Source: Alphaproteobacteria bacterium
GTDB lineage: Bacteria > Pseudomonadota > Alphaproteobacteria > Rickettsiales > UBA3002
Assembly: GCA_017302575.1 (NCBI GenBank)
Contig: JAFLDD010000001.1
Span: forward strand, 186,001 to 250,000
Direction: 5' to 3'
DNA: 64,000 nt
Shown piece by piece: positions 1 to 7,196 of this stretch. Both the position numbers and the translations under genes were made by a program. The first letter of the stretch is position 1. Each line of letters opens with the position of its first letter. Below the pieces are notes generated by a model. It had not been told where the DNA came from. It worked only from the letters and a program-made list of their open reading frames with translations, and did no database searches.

Positions 1-981
1 CCACGTCCATTGCTGGATCGTATGGAGATCATTCGCCTGTCGGGGTACACTGAAGACGAGAAGGTGAATATCGCGCGGATGCACTTGATTCCGAAGGTCC
101 TCAAAGACCATGGCTTGAAGAAGGACGAGTGGACGATTTCCGAAGACGCGTTGCGTGGCGCCATTCGTTACTACACGCGTGAAGCGGGCGTACGCAGCCT
201 AGAGCGTGAAATTTCGAAGATGGTACGTAAGTCTGTCAAAGAAATCATGATGGGCAAGAAGACATCTGTTCACGTTAGCCTCAAGAATCTCGGTAAATTC
301 CTTGGCGTGAAGAAATACAGCTATGGCGCGGCAGAGGAAAAAGACCAAGTGGGCGTAACGACGGGTCTTGCATGGACCGAAACGGGTGGTGACCTGCTGG
401 TGATTGAATCAGTGGTGATGCCAGGCAGAGGTAAATTCACCGTCACGGGTAAACTCGGTGACGTGATGAAGGAGTCTGTGGAAGCGGCGTCGAGTTATGT
501 GCGCTCGCGTGCGTTGGATTTCGGTATTAAGCCGCCAGTATTCAAGCAAACCGATATTCACGTGCACGTGCCAGAAGGCGCGACACCTAAAGATGGTCCG
601 TCCGCAGGTATTGCAATGTGCACGACGATTGTCTCGGTGCTGACAGGCATTCCTGTGAGCAAGAACGTGGCGATGACAGGTGAAGTAACGTTGCGTGGCA
701 CAGTATTGCCTATTGGCGGCCTCAAAGAGAAGTTGTTGGCGGCGTTGCGTGGCGGCATTACTAAAGTGCTCATCCCGCATGAGAACGTCAAAGATCTCGA
801 AGAGATTCCTGATAATGTGAAAAAGGGTCTTGAGATTATAGCCGTGAAGCATGTGGATGAAGTCTTGAAACATGCATTAGTGCGCATGCCGGAGCCTATT
901 AAAGATTGGGTAGAGGTTGAGGATGCAAATGTCCTCAAGAAGTCAGACGAAGACGAAGATACTAGCGTAAGACCGCATTAA
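1..981 (+). CDS. lon: Lon ATP-dependent protease, C-terminal part (5' truncated by window)
   Basis: Cytoplasmic AAA+ serine protease that degrades misfolded and regulatory proteins. The reading frame is open from base 1, so the visible 326 codons are the C-terminal third: the end of the AAA+ module ([14 protein letters not shown], the sensor/lid region) and the whole P domain. The catalytic serine is in the DGPSAGIAM motif (codon at 601-603) and the catalytic lysine is in [14 protein letters not shown] (codon at 724-726). Both residues of the Ser-Lys dyad are intact. The acidic tail after the protease domain (DEDEDTS) is normal. The start lies outside the window; the TTG at base 10 is internal. 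Confidence 0.97.
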   Translation, partial: PRPLLDRMEIIRLSGYTEDEKVNIARMHLIPKVLKDHGLKKDEWTISEDALRGAIRYYTREAGVRSLEREISKMVRKSVKEIMMGKKTSVHVSLKNLGKFLGVKKYSYGAAEEKDQVGVTTGLAWTETGGDLLVIESVVMPGRGKFTVTGKLGDVMKESVEAASSYVRSRALDFGIKPPVFKQTDIHVHVPEGATPKDGPSAGIAMCTTIVSVLTGIPVSKNVAMTGEVTLRGTVLPIGGLKEKLLAALRGGITKVLIPHENVKDLEEIPDNVKKGLEIIAVKHVDEVLKHALVRMPEPIKDWVEVEDANVLKKSDEDEDTSVRPH

Positions 982-1117
982 TCGACGTGTACTTCTAAAC
1001 CAATTTTCATATCGCTTGTTTGCAACCATTGATGGTGCGTTTTCCGCATTACTTTCGCATAAGTTTGCACATTCGCTGCTTGCCTATTTTATAAGACATT
1101 CCGCATGTTAACGCACC

Positions 1118-1146
1118 TTGACATAGGCCAGTACTGCACCTACATG
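1118..1146 (+). promoter_or_regulatory. possible sigma70-type promoter for the ArsR-family gene
   Basis: A perfect TTGACA at 1118-1123 is followed after 17 bases by TACATG (1141-1146), a poor -10 match, about 55 bases before the regulator start at 1200. The spacing fits but only the -35 box is convincing. Confidence 0.25.
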
Positions 1147-1199
1147 ACCCTTAAGAATCATTAATTAAATTCTAGCTAGAACAGACCTCAAGAGTACCC

Positions 1200-1517
1200 A
1201 TGTTACATAACCAACAGACCATCAAAAACGCCTCAAACTTCCTTAAAGTGCTTGGAAACTACTATCGTTTGCAAATCGTCGATTTATTGATTTCGGGCGA
1301 GAAGAACGTGACTGAGATCAATGAACATGTTTCAGTGAGCCAGCCCGCTTTGTCGCAGCATCTTTCCAAATTGCGCCGCGCTGGGATTGTTTCGTTTCGT
1401 CGTGACCGTCGCCAGATTTATTACACCATCAACGACCCAAGCGTGCTCAGCCTATTAAAAGTGATGGTGGATTTCGTTCCGCAATCTGCGCCAACTCGCG
1501 ATAAACTACAGGCGTAA
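1200..1517 (+). CDS. ArsR-family winged helix-turn-helix regulator
   Basis: A 105-residue protein with the full ArsR/SmtB winged-helix fold. An N-terminal helix carries the KVLGNYYRLQIVDLL signature. The recognition helix region is VSQPALSQHLSKLRRAGIV (about residues 46-65), followed by a basic wing RRDRRQIYYTI. Members of this family are homodimeric repressors that release DNA on binding metals or on thiol oxidation. No obvious CxC metal site is visible and the protein has no cysteine, which argues against a classical ArsR/SmtB metal site. It is monocistronic in appearance, between lon and a repeat protein, so its target is unknown. Confidence 0.9.
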   Translation: MLHNQQTIKNASNFLKVLGNYYRLQIVDLLISGEKNVTEINEHVSVSQPALSQHLSKLRRAGIVSFRRDRRQIYYTINDPSVLSLLKVMVDFVPQSAPTRDKLQA

Positions 1518-1614
1518 TTAACGCCCCAGTCTCCAATACCCTCTAACTTACTTAATTGTCATCATACTGTCATGATTAATGGGATATAATCATTGCTCAA
1601 CTAATGAGCATGTT

Positions 1615-2205
1615 GTGACAGAATCCGCAGATGACATATTGAAGCGCTTAGGCTTCACTGAAAAGAACATCTCCAGCATCGTTGGGCGGGGCAAAAGAAA
1701 CTCGCCTAAAACACTGCAACTTATTCGTGAGACGCTCACCGCAAGGGCAGATGATTTAGCTGCGCTGATGGAAGCAACGGGGTTCGATGCGAAAAGCCTG
1801 TCCAGTATGCTTCATGGCGCTGGGGCGCATATTGCCACGGGCATTGAGGCGCTAGTCGCGAATAAAGACAAGCTGAAAGGAATGGTCGATGCTGGCACGT
1901 TCGATGCGAAAAGCCTGTCCAGTATGCTTAATGGCGCGGGGGCGCATATCGCCGAAGCAATCGACGCAATCTATACGCGTCAGGATAAATTGAATGCGAT
2001 TGTGAGAGGTGGTTTTGCAGCTACTGAAGTGGCTACACGGTTACATGCCGTCGCTACCAGCGATTTAGGTGCAGAAATCGATGCGTTGTATACATCGCTA
2101 TACCCTGAATTGAATAGCAACACTGTGATACCAGCAGGTGCAGAGGCGCAGATTGTAGATGGCAGTCCTGCAACGCTTGCCGCCCAGCAGCAAGTGGAGA
2201 AATAA
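1615..2205 (+). CDS. small alpha-helical repeat protein (four ~38-residue repeats)
   Basis: No family is recognised with certainty. The protein consists of four consecutive units of 38-44 residues beginning GF-x4-(I/L/V)-S-S/A-(I/M)-(L/V): GFTEKNISSIV, GFDAKSLSSML, TFDAKSLSSML and GFAATEVATRL. Each is followed by a second helix such as IATGIEALVANKDKLKGMV. The two central units are nearly identical and share a 30-base exact DNA repeat. This two-helix unit resembles alpha-solenoid repeats of the TALE-like or mTERF type (inference), but the period is longer than the 33-35 residues typical of those. The C-terminal tail is low-complexity Ala/Gln-rich. An upstream in-frame ATG at 1579 overlaps a TATAAT at 1585-1590, so the GTG at 1615 is preferred as start. 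A gene for an 88-residue protein follows after 5 bases. Confidence 0.75.
   Translation: MTESADDILKRLGFTEKNISSIVGRGKRNSPKTLQLIRETLTARADDLAALMEATGFDAKSLSSMLHGAGAHIATGIEALVANKDKLKGMVDAGTFDAKSLSSMLNGAGAHIAEAIDAIYTRQDKLNAIVRGGFAATEVATRLHAVATSDLGAEIDALYTSLYPELNSNTVIPAGAEAQIVDGSPATLAAQQQVEK
1783..1929 (+). repeat. direct repeat inside the helical-repeat gene
   Basis: A 30-base identical stretch occurs at 1783-1812 and 1900-1929, 117 bases (39 codons) apart, with strong similarity continuing downstream. It encodes the FDAKSLSSML part of two adjacent protein repeats and suggests a recent duplication of one unit. Confidence 0.9.
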
Positions 2206-2210
2206 TAGCG

Positions 2211-2477
2211 ATGAAGATATATGCACAGCAGATTACCCGCGAGAAGGCACTAGTCTACGATTTGCGAGCGATGGTTAATGGCGAGAAGCGTTATTTTATA
2301 GTGAAAGTTTCACCTGCCAAACGCACTGCCTTTTTGCACGCAGTTGAGAAGGATGCAGGGTTTCGACTAGAGGATTACGGCGATATTATTCACCGAGGCT
2401 GGAATGAGCCTGAAGACGGGCTAAAGGCGATGCTGCGTGAAAAATATGGTATGTATCAAGAAGAAATAGTTTCTTAA
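2211..2477 (+). CDS. hypothetical protein, 88 aa
   Basis: Unrecognised. A small soluble protein with a beta-rich start (MKIYAQQITREKALVYDL, then GEKRYFIVKVSP) and a charged helical C-terminus (GLKAMLREKYGMYQEE). No signal peptide or membrane segment. It starts 5 bases after the helical-repeat gene, so the two are probably cotranscribed. Its stop overlaps by 4 bases the stop of the convergent minus-strand gene. Confidence 0.7.
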   Translation: MKIYAQQITREKALVYDLRAMVNGEKRYFIVKVSPAKRTAFLHAVEKDAGFRLEDYGDIIHRGWNEPEDGLKAMLREKYGMYQEEIVS

Positions 2478-2815
2478 CGCCCGCGACTTTGGTCTTTTCC
2501 CGTTTCTTTGACGGTTCCTAGATACTGCTCTTTGCTACGCATGACCATGCGCGCCAGCATTTTCAGCAATGCAGCAAGCTTCTTGCGGCCTTCAGGGGTG
2601 CTTACGTCCACCTCGTCGAGCATTTTGGGATCGAGTGTCTGTAGCCCGTAGGTAAGCTTATATTCTAGCGGATTGGTGATGACGGTTTCGGCTAGCTGGC
2701 TTAGCGCCTCGGCCAAATCCTCGTGCGACATTTGATCCATTTCCTCGAAGGTCGGCAGGGTGCGGATGTCTTCGGCGTCGTCGGAGGGTTTAATGGATGG
2801 CGGGTTTGTGCTCAT
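2474..2815 (-). CDS. hypothetical protein, 113 aa
   Basis: Unrecognised acidic, mostly helical protein without signal peptide. It has a Pro/Asp-rich start (NPPSIKPSDDAEDIRTLP), a central acidic helical region and a basic C-terminus (KDQSRGR). Its start overlaps the end of the upstream minus-strand gene by 26 bases, which suggests cotranscription and translational coupling. It is the last gene of a small minus-strand group running down from 3459. Confidence 0.6.
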   Translation of the reverse strand: MSTNPPSIKPSDDAEDIRTLPTFEEMDQMSHEDLAEALSQLAETVITNPLEYKLTYGLQTLDPKMLDEVDVSTPEGRKKLAALLKMLARMVMRSKEQYLGTVKETGKDQSRGR

Positions 2816-3143
2816 TGGTCGCGCCCCCCTCAGGTGTCACCATGGCAAGTGCCATGAACTCTTCGAATTTGGAGAACCCCAAAAACGCCACACCCGCTTG
2901 GAGATTATCCATCGTATCGCCGCCTAGATTTTCATTTACCCATTTGACGCGGTTAGATGGGCGGTCGCTGGCGATGTAAGCAAAATAGTTGAAAAACTTG
3001 TGCCCTGGGAAATTGAACTTGAGCGTTTTATTGACCACATCAATAGTGAAAGAGCCAATCAACGTGCCGTTTTTGAACACGTGAGTGGTTTGGCCTTGCT
3101 CTTCGATCTGGATGCCAAATTTTTCGTAGGATTTCTGGGTCAT
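2790..3143 (-). CDS. hypothetical protein, 117 aa
   Basis: Unrecognised. The N-terminal half looks like a small beta domain (FGIQIEEQGQTTHVFKNGTL, then GSFTIDVVNKTLKFNF). The C-terminal half contains aromatic and helical stretches (FFNYFAYIAS, GFSKFEEFMALAM). No signal peptide. It lies between two other small unknown genes on the same strand and overlaps the next by 26 bases. Confidence 0.6.
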   Translation of the reverse strand: MTQKSYEKFGIQIEEQGQTTHVFKNGTLIGSFTIDVVNKTLKFNFPGHKFFNYFAYIASDRPSNRVKWVNENLGGDTMDNLQAGVAFLGFSKFEEFMALAMVTPEGGATNEHKPAIH

Positions 3144-3198
3144 CCAGCGCTGATAGCAGTCTTGGGCGTGTGTTTCAAGATTCTTAGGGGAAAAACAG

Positions 3199-3459
3199 CT
3201 AGGCTACTTGCGAGCTGCCAATGCGTGTTGCAGTTAAGATGACTTCACCGAATTTGGGCGATACCAGTTTTTGCAGGACCATGCGCTTCACGCTGGATTC
3301 AAAATTGCGCAGCGCATCGCCGAATAACGTCGTATTGACGGTGATTGCAGAAAGCCCGCCATCCGCCATAGGATTGACGCACTGGGCAAAGCCCCCGTCG
3401 ATCAATTCAATGTAATCATGCGGATTAAACATCGTATATTCCGGTTCATTGTGACTCAT
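3199..3459 (-). CDS. hypothetical protein, 86 aa
   Basis: Unrecognised small protein (MSHNEPEYTMFNPHDYIELI...). The ATG at 3459 is chosen because an AGGTG ribosome-binding sequence precedes it; an upstream in-frame ATG at 3480 would add seven residues. No motif, signal peptide or membrane segment. It is the first gene of the small minus-strand group and is divergent from the candidate small RNA at 3540-3677. Confidence 0.55.
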   Translation of the reverse strand: MSHNEPEYTMFNPHDYIELIDGGFAQCVNPMADGGLSAITVNTTLFGDALRNFESSVKRMVLQKLVSPKFGEVILTATRIGSSQVA

Positions 3460-3539
3460 AGCACCTACAGAATGTAACAAATTTCTGCTGATTTCTGTAT
3501 GACATTTTTATGAAAACGTATGGTTTTATCGAAGTTATC

Positions 3540-3677
3540 CACAGGCTCGGTGTGCGGATGCATATGGGCTATGCAATCTTCGCAATACTCGCTCATCCGC
3601 TTCGCCTTTATAACTGCGGCATACGTTGATTGTATGTCTCGCAGATTTGCCCCGTCAGGAAACTGGCGGGGCTTTTT
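3540..3677 (+). ncRNA. candidate structured small RNA ending in a strong terminator
   Basis: No plausible plus-strand coding gene ends here, yet a textbook intrinsic terminator sits at 3649-3677 on the plus strand. Upstream of it are two further potential stems. One pairs GCGGATG (3554-3560) with CATCCGC (3594-3600) and encloses an inner CATA/TATG stem. The other is a CATAC/GTATG hairpin around 3620-3636. Three successive hairpins in a non-coding gap between minus-strand genes suggest a trans-acting or regulatory RNA. The 5' end is a guess. It does not match SRP RNA, tmRNA or RNase P signatures that I can recognise. Confidence 0.4.
3649..3677 (+). terminator. rho-independent terminator, 10-bp stem with GAAA loop
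   Basis: The left arm GCCCCGTCAG (3649-3658) pairs with CTGGCGGGGC (3663-3672), with one G-T pair, around a GAAA tetraloop, and is followed by TTTTT. The direction is plus, away from any annotated plus-strand gene. Confidence 0.85.
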
Positions 3678-3686
3678 GCTGGTAGA

Positions 3687-4088
3687 CTATAAATTCTTCT
3701 CGCCATCACTTAATTCCGCGTAACTATCCGCCATGAGCTGTCCTCGGCTGACGCGAAACTGATTTGCCGCATCTTGTGAGCGCGCACTTTCAACTGAATT
3801 GGTGGAGGAGCTCATGCGTGGTCGTGAAGCAAGTTGCACAATACTGGTCACGATGCGCGATAAATTTCCCACGCTACCAAATGCATTACTTGTGTTACTC
3901 GCGTTGTTCTGGCGCGCGGATTTTGTCACGAGAGATTGCAGTTCTTTGGTGAGTTGTTGGCGTGCGTCACTCAATAGTTTTTGCGTGTCGCGCTCTAATG
4001 TCCTGCGCAATTCATTACGTATCGAATCCATCAGCCGTTTTTGCTCGCGTTCGGCGCGTTCGGCAGCAGTTAAGCGTGATCGTGTCAT
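3687..4088 (-). CDS. hypothetical protein with N-terminal coiled coil, 133 aa
   Basis: Unrecognised. The first ~55 residues form a highly charged helix (AAERAEREQKRLMDSIRNEL, then LRRTLERDTQKLL) likely to be a coiled coil. They are followed by a Ser/Asn-rich linker and a short helical C-terminus. No signal peptide. The ATG at 4088 has a good AGGAGAG ribosome-binding site. It lies 59 bases downstream of the two-helix membrane protein gene and may be cotranscribed with it. Confidence 0.65.
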   Translation of the reverse strand: MTRSRLTAAERAEREQKRLMDSIRNELRRTLERDTQKLLSDARQQLTKELQSLVTKSARQNNASNTSNAFGSVGNLSRIVTSIVQLASRPRMSSSTNSVESARSQDAANQFRVSRGQLMADSYAELSDGEKNL

Positions 4089-4147
4089 GTGTCTCTCCTA
4101 TGATGGAAGAGTTAGGCATGATTTCGCGTTATCAGGAAGGGGGAGGG

Positions 4148-4705
4148 TTAACCGCGTGTATTAGCAAGCGACTGCGCTTCTTCAAGCGATGCTTGTGCCG
4201 TTACACGTGCCTGCCAGCTATCTGCTTGCGATGGGCCAGAACTCGCATAGCGTTCAACAAAGCTTGGTGCGGTAGATGTCATCGGTGCAGAATTATCGGC
4301 CTGCACGCGACCTTGGGTTTGTGCCTTCGCAAATGCTTGCACCATGCGATGTGCTTGGTTCTGCGAATCAATATCCGAATAAAGCACATTGCTGCGCTCA
4401 GAAATTTCCGTGGCGCGGTTGGAGAAAATCAAGCTTCCTATAAATGTAACGCCTGAAACAGCTAATGCTCCAATCACGACTGGCCAGCCAATGGTTGCCA
4501 AAGCGCCTAAGCCCCCACCAAGACCAATGGTAGCTGCCAAAGCGCCTAGAATGGAGGTCGCACCCCAAAACATGTATTGAGATATATTACGGCTAAAATC
4601 CGCTTTCTTCTGATTCTCGACATAGGCTTGGGTTTGCTTGCGCATCAGCGGGGTTGCTGCAACGCCTAATGTCTCGCTATTCGGACTGTGTTGACCATGT
4701 GCCAT
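4148..4705 (-). CDS. hypothetical membrane protein with two Gly-rich TM helices, 185 aa
   Basis: Unrecognised. A charged, soluble N-terminus of about 40 residues is followed by two closely spaced hydrophobic segments (about residues 43-66 and 70-92). These are rich in small residues (GATSILGALAATIGLGGG; WPVVIGALAVSGVTFIGSLI) and resemble a membrane hairpin. A long hydrophilic Gln/Ala/Ser-rich tail follows. There is no cleavable signal peptide. The order of genes (274-aa protein, this one, coiled-coil protein) suggests one minus-strand transcription unit of unknown role. Confidence 0.65.
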   Translation of the reverse strand: MAHGQHSPNSETLGVAATPLMRKQTQAYVENQKKADFSRNISQYMFWGATSILGALAATIGLGGGLGALATIGWPVVIGALAVSGVTFIGSLIFSNRATEISERSNVLYSDIDSQNQAHRMVQAFAKAQTQGRVQADNSAPMTSTAPSFVERYASSGPSQADSWQARVTAQASLEEAQSLANTRG

Positions 4706-4777
4706 ATGTATTCTCTAGGTTTATTATAGCGCCTAGATGCCCAAGAAACATGACAGTTTTGTGAAGAAATGGGGGAA

Positions 4778-5602
4778 TTAGAGGCTGTCTAAGGCGATTT
4801 CCTTAGCAGCAATGGCCTGCGCTTTAATGCGGTCAGTAAAGCCCTGTTTTGCAGGGGGCGTAGTGATTTTTGCCTGCTGCAGTTCATCGGCGCGTTTTGC
4901 AGCGATTTGGTAGGCAGCTCCATCAAACTGCATGGCTTCCGCGACAGCTTTCGCAGGGCGGTAACGATCTTCCAGCCAGCCATTGGCAATCGAGAGCAAC
5001 GTATCTGGGCTAGCGTTTGGCAGATGTGGTTGCAGCTTGCCAATCAGTGCCTGTGCCAGTGTGCCATTGGGCGTAAACGCTGCTGCGAGTGCTTCGTGCA
5101 TTACGCGTTGGCCGAGTGCGCCTGCTGCAACGTGGGTTGCACCTTCAGGGCCGTGTGGGTCAGATTCTTGAACCAAACGCCCAGCGATTTCTTTGATTTT
5201 GCCTTCTGGCATCACGTTGCCTTGATGCATGACAGTATTATTGGCAAGTGCCTGTTCAACTTCTTGAGTCGTGAAATCAGGCGATTTGAGGAGTGCGACA
5301 TATGCCGCTTCTTCGGCGGCGCGATTCGTCAGAATATTACGCGCACAACGCGTGGCCTCAGCATGTGGTAGCGGATAGAGAGGTAGAAGTTTGTTCCATT
5401 CCTTCTCGATCTCAACCGCGAATAGATGTGTGAATTTCCCATTTGGGTCGATCGCTTGATGCAGTGCTTCGTGTACTTCAGTCGTATGTGCGACTGCTTC
5501 ATTCACGGTTTTGCCAGCCGCTAGATAGGCGCGAGCAAGGGCGGTGGTTTCACGCACGAGTTTTTGCCGCTTATGCGGTGGTAATGAAGTGGTTGAGCTC
5601 AT
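4778..5602 (-). CDS. hypothetical protein, 274 aa
   Basis: Unrecognised soluble, mainly helical protein rich in Ala, Glu and His. No signal peptide, membrane segment or known motif is visible. The ATG at 5602 (MSSTTSLPPHKRQKL) is chosen; a TTG at 5638 would add 12 hydrophobic-basic residues but overlaps a perfect inverted repeat that looks regulatory. It is the first gene of the minus-strand group ending at 3687. Confidence 0.6.
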   Translation of the reverse strand: MSSTTSLPPHKRQKLVRETTALARAYLAAGKTVNEAVAHTTEVHEALHQAIDPNGKFTHLFAVEIEKEWNKLLPLYPLPHAEATRCARNILTNRAAEEAAYVALLKSPDFTTQEVEQALANNTVMHQGNVMPEGKIKEIAGRLVQESDPHGPEGATHVAAGALGQRVMHEALAAAFTPNGTLAQALIGKLQPHLPNASPDTLLSIANGWLEDRYRPAKAVAEAMQFDGAAYQIAAKRADELQQAKITTPPAKQGFTDRIKAQAIAAKEIALDSL

Positions 5603-5610
5603 ATGCAATT

Positions 5611-5631
5611 TATTGCGAAAGATTCGCAATA
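5611..5631. promoter_or_regulatory. perfect 9-bp inverted repeat upstream of the 274-aa gene
   Basis: TATTGCGAA (5611-5619), a 3-base spacer, then TTCGCAATA (5623-5631). It lies 9-29 bases before the ATG at 5602, so it could be a dimeric repressor operator or a leader hairpin close to the ribosome-binding region. Confidence 0.5.
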
Positions 5632-5690
5632 AGTACAATGAAGATTATGTGACAGCTTAAAAAGCGCCAATTTCCGCCAAATCTATAGGC

Positions 5691-5719
5691 TTGCCAAGCC
5701 TTTGCGCTTTGGCTATAGA
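5691..5719 (+). promoter_or_regulatory. promoter for tRNA-Phe
   Basis: TTGCCA (5691-5696), 17-base spacer, TATAGA (5714-5719); the mature tRNA starts 19 bases further on. Good spacing and box matches for a sigma70-type stable RNA promoter. Confidence 0.6.
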
Positions 5720-5738
5720 GTCGCTTCCGTTCAGGAAT

Positions 5739-5814
5739 GGCCAGATAGCTCAGATGGTAGAGCAGGGGATTGAAAATCCCCGTGTCGGCGGTTCGATCCC
5801 GTCTCTGGCCACCA
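5739..5814 (+). tRNA. tRNA-Phe(GAA)
   Basis: A complete 76-base cloverleaf with acceptor stem GGCCAGA/TCTGGCC, anticodon GAA at 5772-5774, T-arm GGTTCGATCC and encoded CCA. Its 3' end is the integration site of the adjacent element: the last 19 bases plus three downstream bases are repeated at 18283-18304. Confidence 0.97.
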
Positions 5815-5817
5815 TTT
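5796..5817 (+). repeat. att site, left (inside tRNA-Phe 3' end)
   Basis: A 22-base direct repeat (ATCCCGTCTCTGGCC...ATTT) identical to 18283-18304. It covers the 3' part of the T-arm, the acceptor strand and CCA, typical of tyrosine-recombinase integration into a tRNA gene. Confidence 0.85.
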
Positions 5818-5930
5818 CCTCATTTCGCTTCATCTCACCAAACATCAAATATCCTTATAAAACTTAGGCTAATGGCCGATTTTTCAAATCACGTCATTTC
5901 ATAATAAATCGTGACATATCACCCATATCT

Positions 5931-5950
5931 GGGTACAAATCTGGGTACAT
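5931..5950 (+). promoter_or_regulatory. probable integrase arm-type sites, left end of element 1
   Basis: Two GGGTACA motifs 12 bases apart (5931, 5943), just upstream of the integrase gene, with an inverted GGTACCC nearby at 5958-5964. The same 20-base block occurs with one mismatch near the other end of the element (18062-18081), in the same orientation. An arm-type binding role is an inference from position. Confidence 0.5.
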
Positions 5951-5975
5951 TTTGAAGGTACCCAGCAGGTGAATC

Positions 5976-7196
5976 ATGTTCCTTTCTGAAACTGCCGTGC
6001 GTAATGCCAAGCCCAAAAGCAAGCTATACCGCCTTAAAGATGGGGATGGGTTATTCCTTCAAGTTCACCCCTCCAAAGCCAAATACTGGCGGTTGCGCTA
6101 CTTTTTCTATGGCAAAGAGAATGTGCTGGCATTGGGTACATACCCTGAAGTGTCGTTAGCAGAGGCTCGCGAAAAGCGGCTGCAAGCCCGTAAGTTGCTG
6201 GCCAGTGGTATTGATCCGAATGCGAAGAAGCGTGAAGATAAGCAGCGCGTTATGCTGGATGCAAAAAACTCCCTCCGCGCCGTGGCTGCTGATTGGCATA
6301 AAACCAATAAGTCGAAATGGACAGCCGATCATGCCCATCGTTTATGGCGTAGGCTGGAGTTGCACGGCTTTCCCGAGCTTGGTGATCGCCCAATTACCAG
6401 CATCCGTACACCTGAATTGATACCATTATTGCGTAACCTTGAGAAAAAAGGCTCACCAGAAACGGCGGGAAGATTGGCTCAGGTGCTAAACGTCATTTTT
6501 CGTTACGCTGTGCATAGCGGTATTATTGAACAAAATCCTGCGGCAGATTTGCGCGGTGTCGTTGCGCCCGTACAGAAAAAGCATTTTGCAGCGATTCACC
6601 CCTCTGAGTTGCCCGAATTGCTTGAGAAACTAGAAATTGTAGAAACAAGCCCTATCAACAAGCTGGCAACGCGCTTACTGCTTTTGACATTTCTACGCCC
6701 TGGGGAGCTGCGTAACGGCCTATGGTCGGATATTGATTGGGATAATCGGCTCTGGAATATCCCGCCTGAGCGCATGAAAAAGCGCCGCGCGCATATTGTG
6801 CCGCTCTCTAAGCAAGCGATGAAACTACTTAAAGAACTTCATAAAATCAGTGGTTATGGCCGCTATATGTTCCCCTCGCAGCAGCGACGCAAGCATCCCG
6901 TTATGTCCGAAAACACCATCAACATGGTGCTGAAAAAGATGGGGTATAAAGATAGGCAGGTGGCGCATGGCTTTCGAGCGATCGCCTCAACAGTGCTTAA
7001 TGAGAGCGCGCTGTTTCGTCCCGATGTGATTGAAGCGCAACTCGCTCATATCGAAGAAAACAATAGCCGCAAGCCCTATAATCGCGGCGAGTACCTTCAA
7101 GAGCGCATCACCATGATGCAGTGGTGGGGAGATTATATTGAAAAAGCCAGCAAGAAAGTCACTAGCGATGTCAGTAAAATCAAAAAAATCGCGTAA
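5976..7196 (+). CDS. int: tyrosine recombinase / P4-type integrase of element 1
   Basis: A 406-residue site-specific recombinase that would integrate and excise the element at tRNA-Phe. The N-terminal DUF4102-type arm-binding domain is clear (MFLSETAVRNAKP..., LKDGDGLFLQV, LGTYPEVSLAEAREKRLQAR). A core-binding SAM-like domain follows (about residues 95-190). The catalytic domain has the first Arg in FLRPGELRNGLW, HGFR as HxxR, the AHIEE histidine and a candidate nucleophile Tyr in YNRGEY. Full length for the family and no frameshift. The start follows an AGGTG site. The next gene overlaps its 3' end. Confidence 0.95.
   Translation: MFLSETAVRNAKPKSKLYRLKDGDGLFLQVHPSKAKYWRLRYFFYGKENVLALGTYPEVSLAEAREKRLQARKLLASGIDPNAKKREDKQRVMLDAKNSLRAVAADWHKTNKSKWTADHAHRLWRRLELHGFPELGDRPITSIRTPELIPLLRNLEKKGSPETAGRLAQVLNVIFRYAVHSGIIEQNPAADLRGVVAPVQKKHFAAIHPSELPELLEKLEIVETSPINKLATRLLLLTFLRPGELRNGLWSDIDWDNRLWNIPPERMKKRRAHIVPLSKQAMKLLKELHKISGYGRYMFPSQQRRKHPVMSENTINMVLKKMGYKDRQVAHGFRAIASTVLNESALFRPDVIEAQLAHIEENNSRKPYNRGEYLQERITMMQWWGDYIEKASKKVTSDVSKIKKIA

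Noticed and set aside
1556..1590. TTGTCA...TATAAT promoter before the helical-repeat gene
   Set aside because: The spacer is 23 bases, too long for a sigma70 promoter; only the TATAAT is kept as a hint for start-site choice.
3520..3723. 67-codon plus-strand frame across the candidate small RNA
   Set aside because: It runs through the terminator hairpin and its composition is not protein-like.
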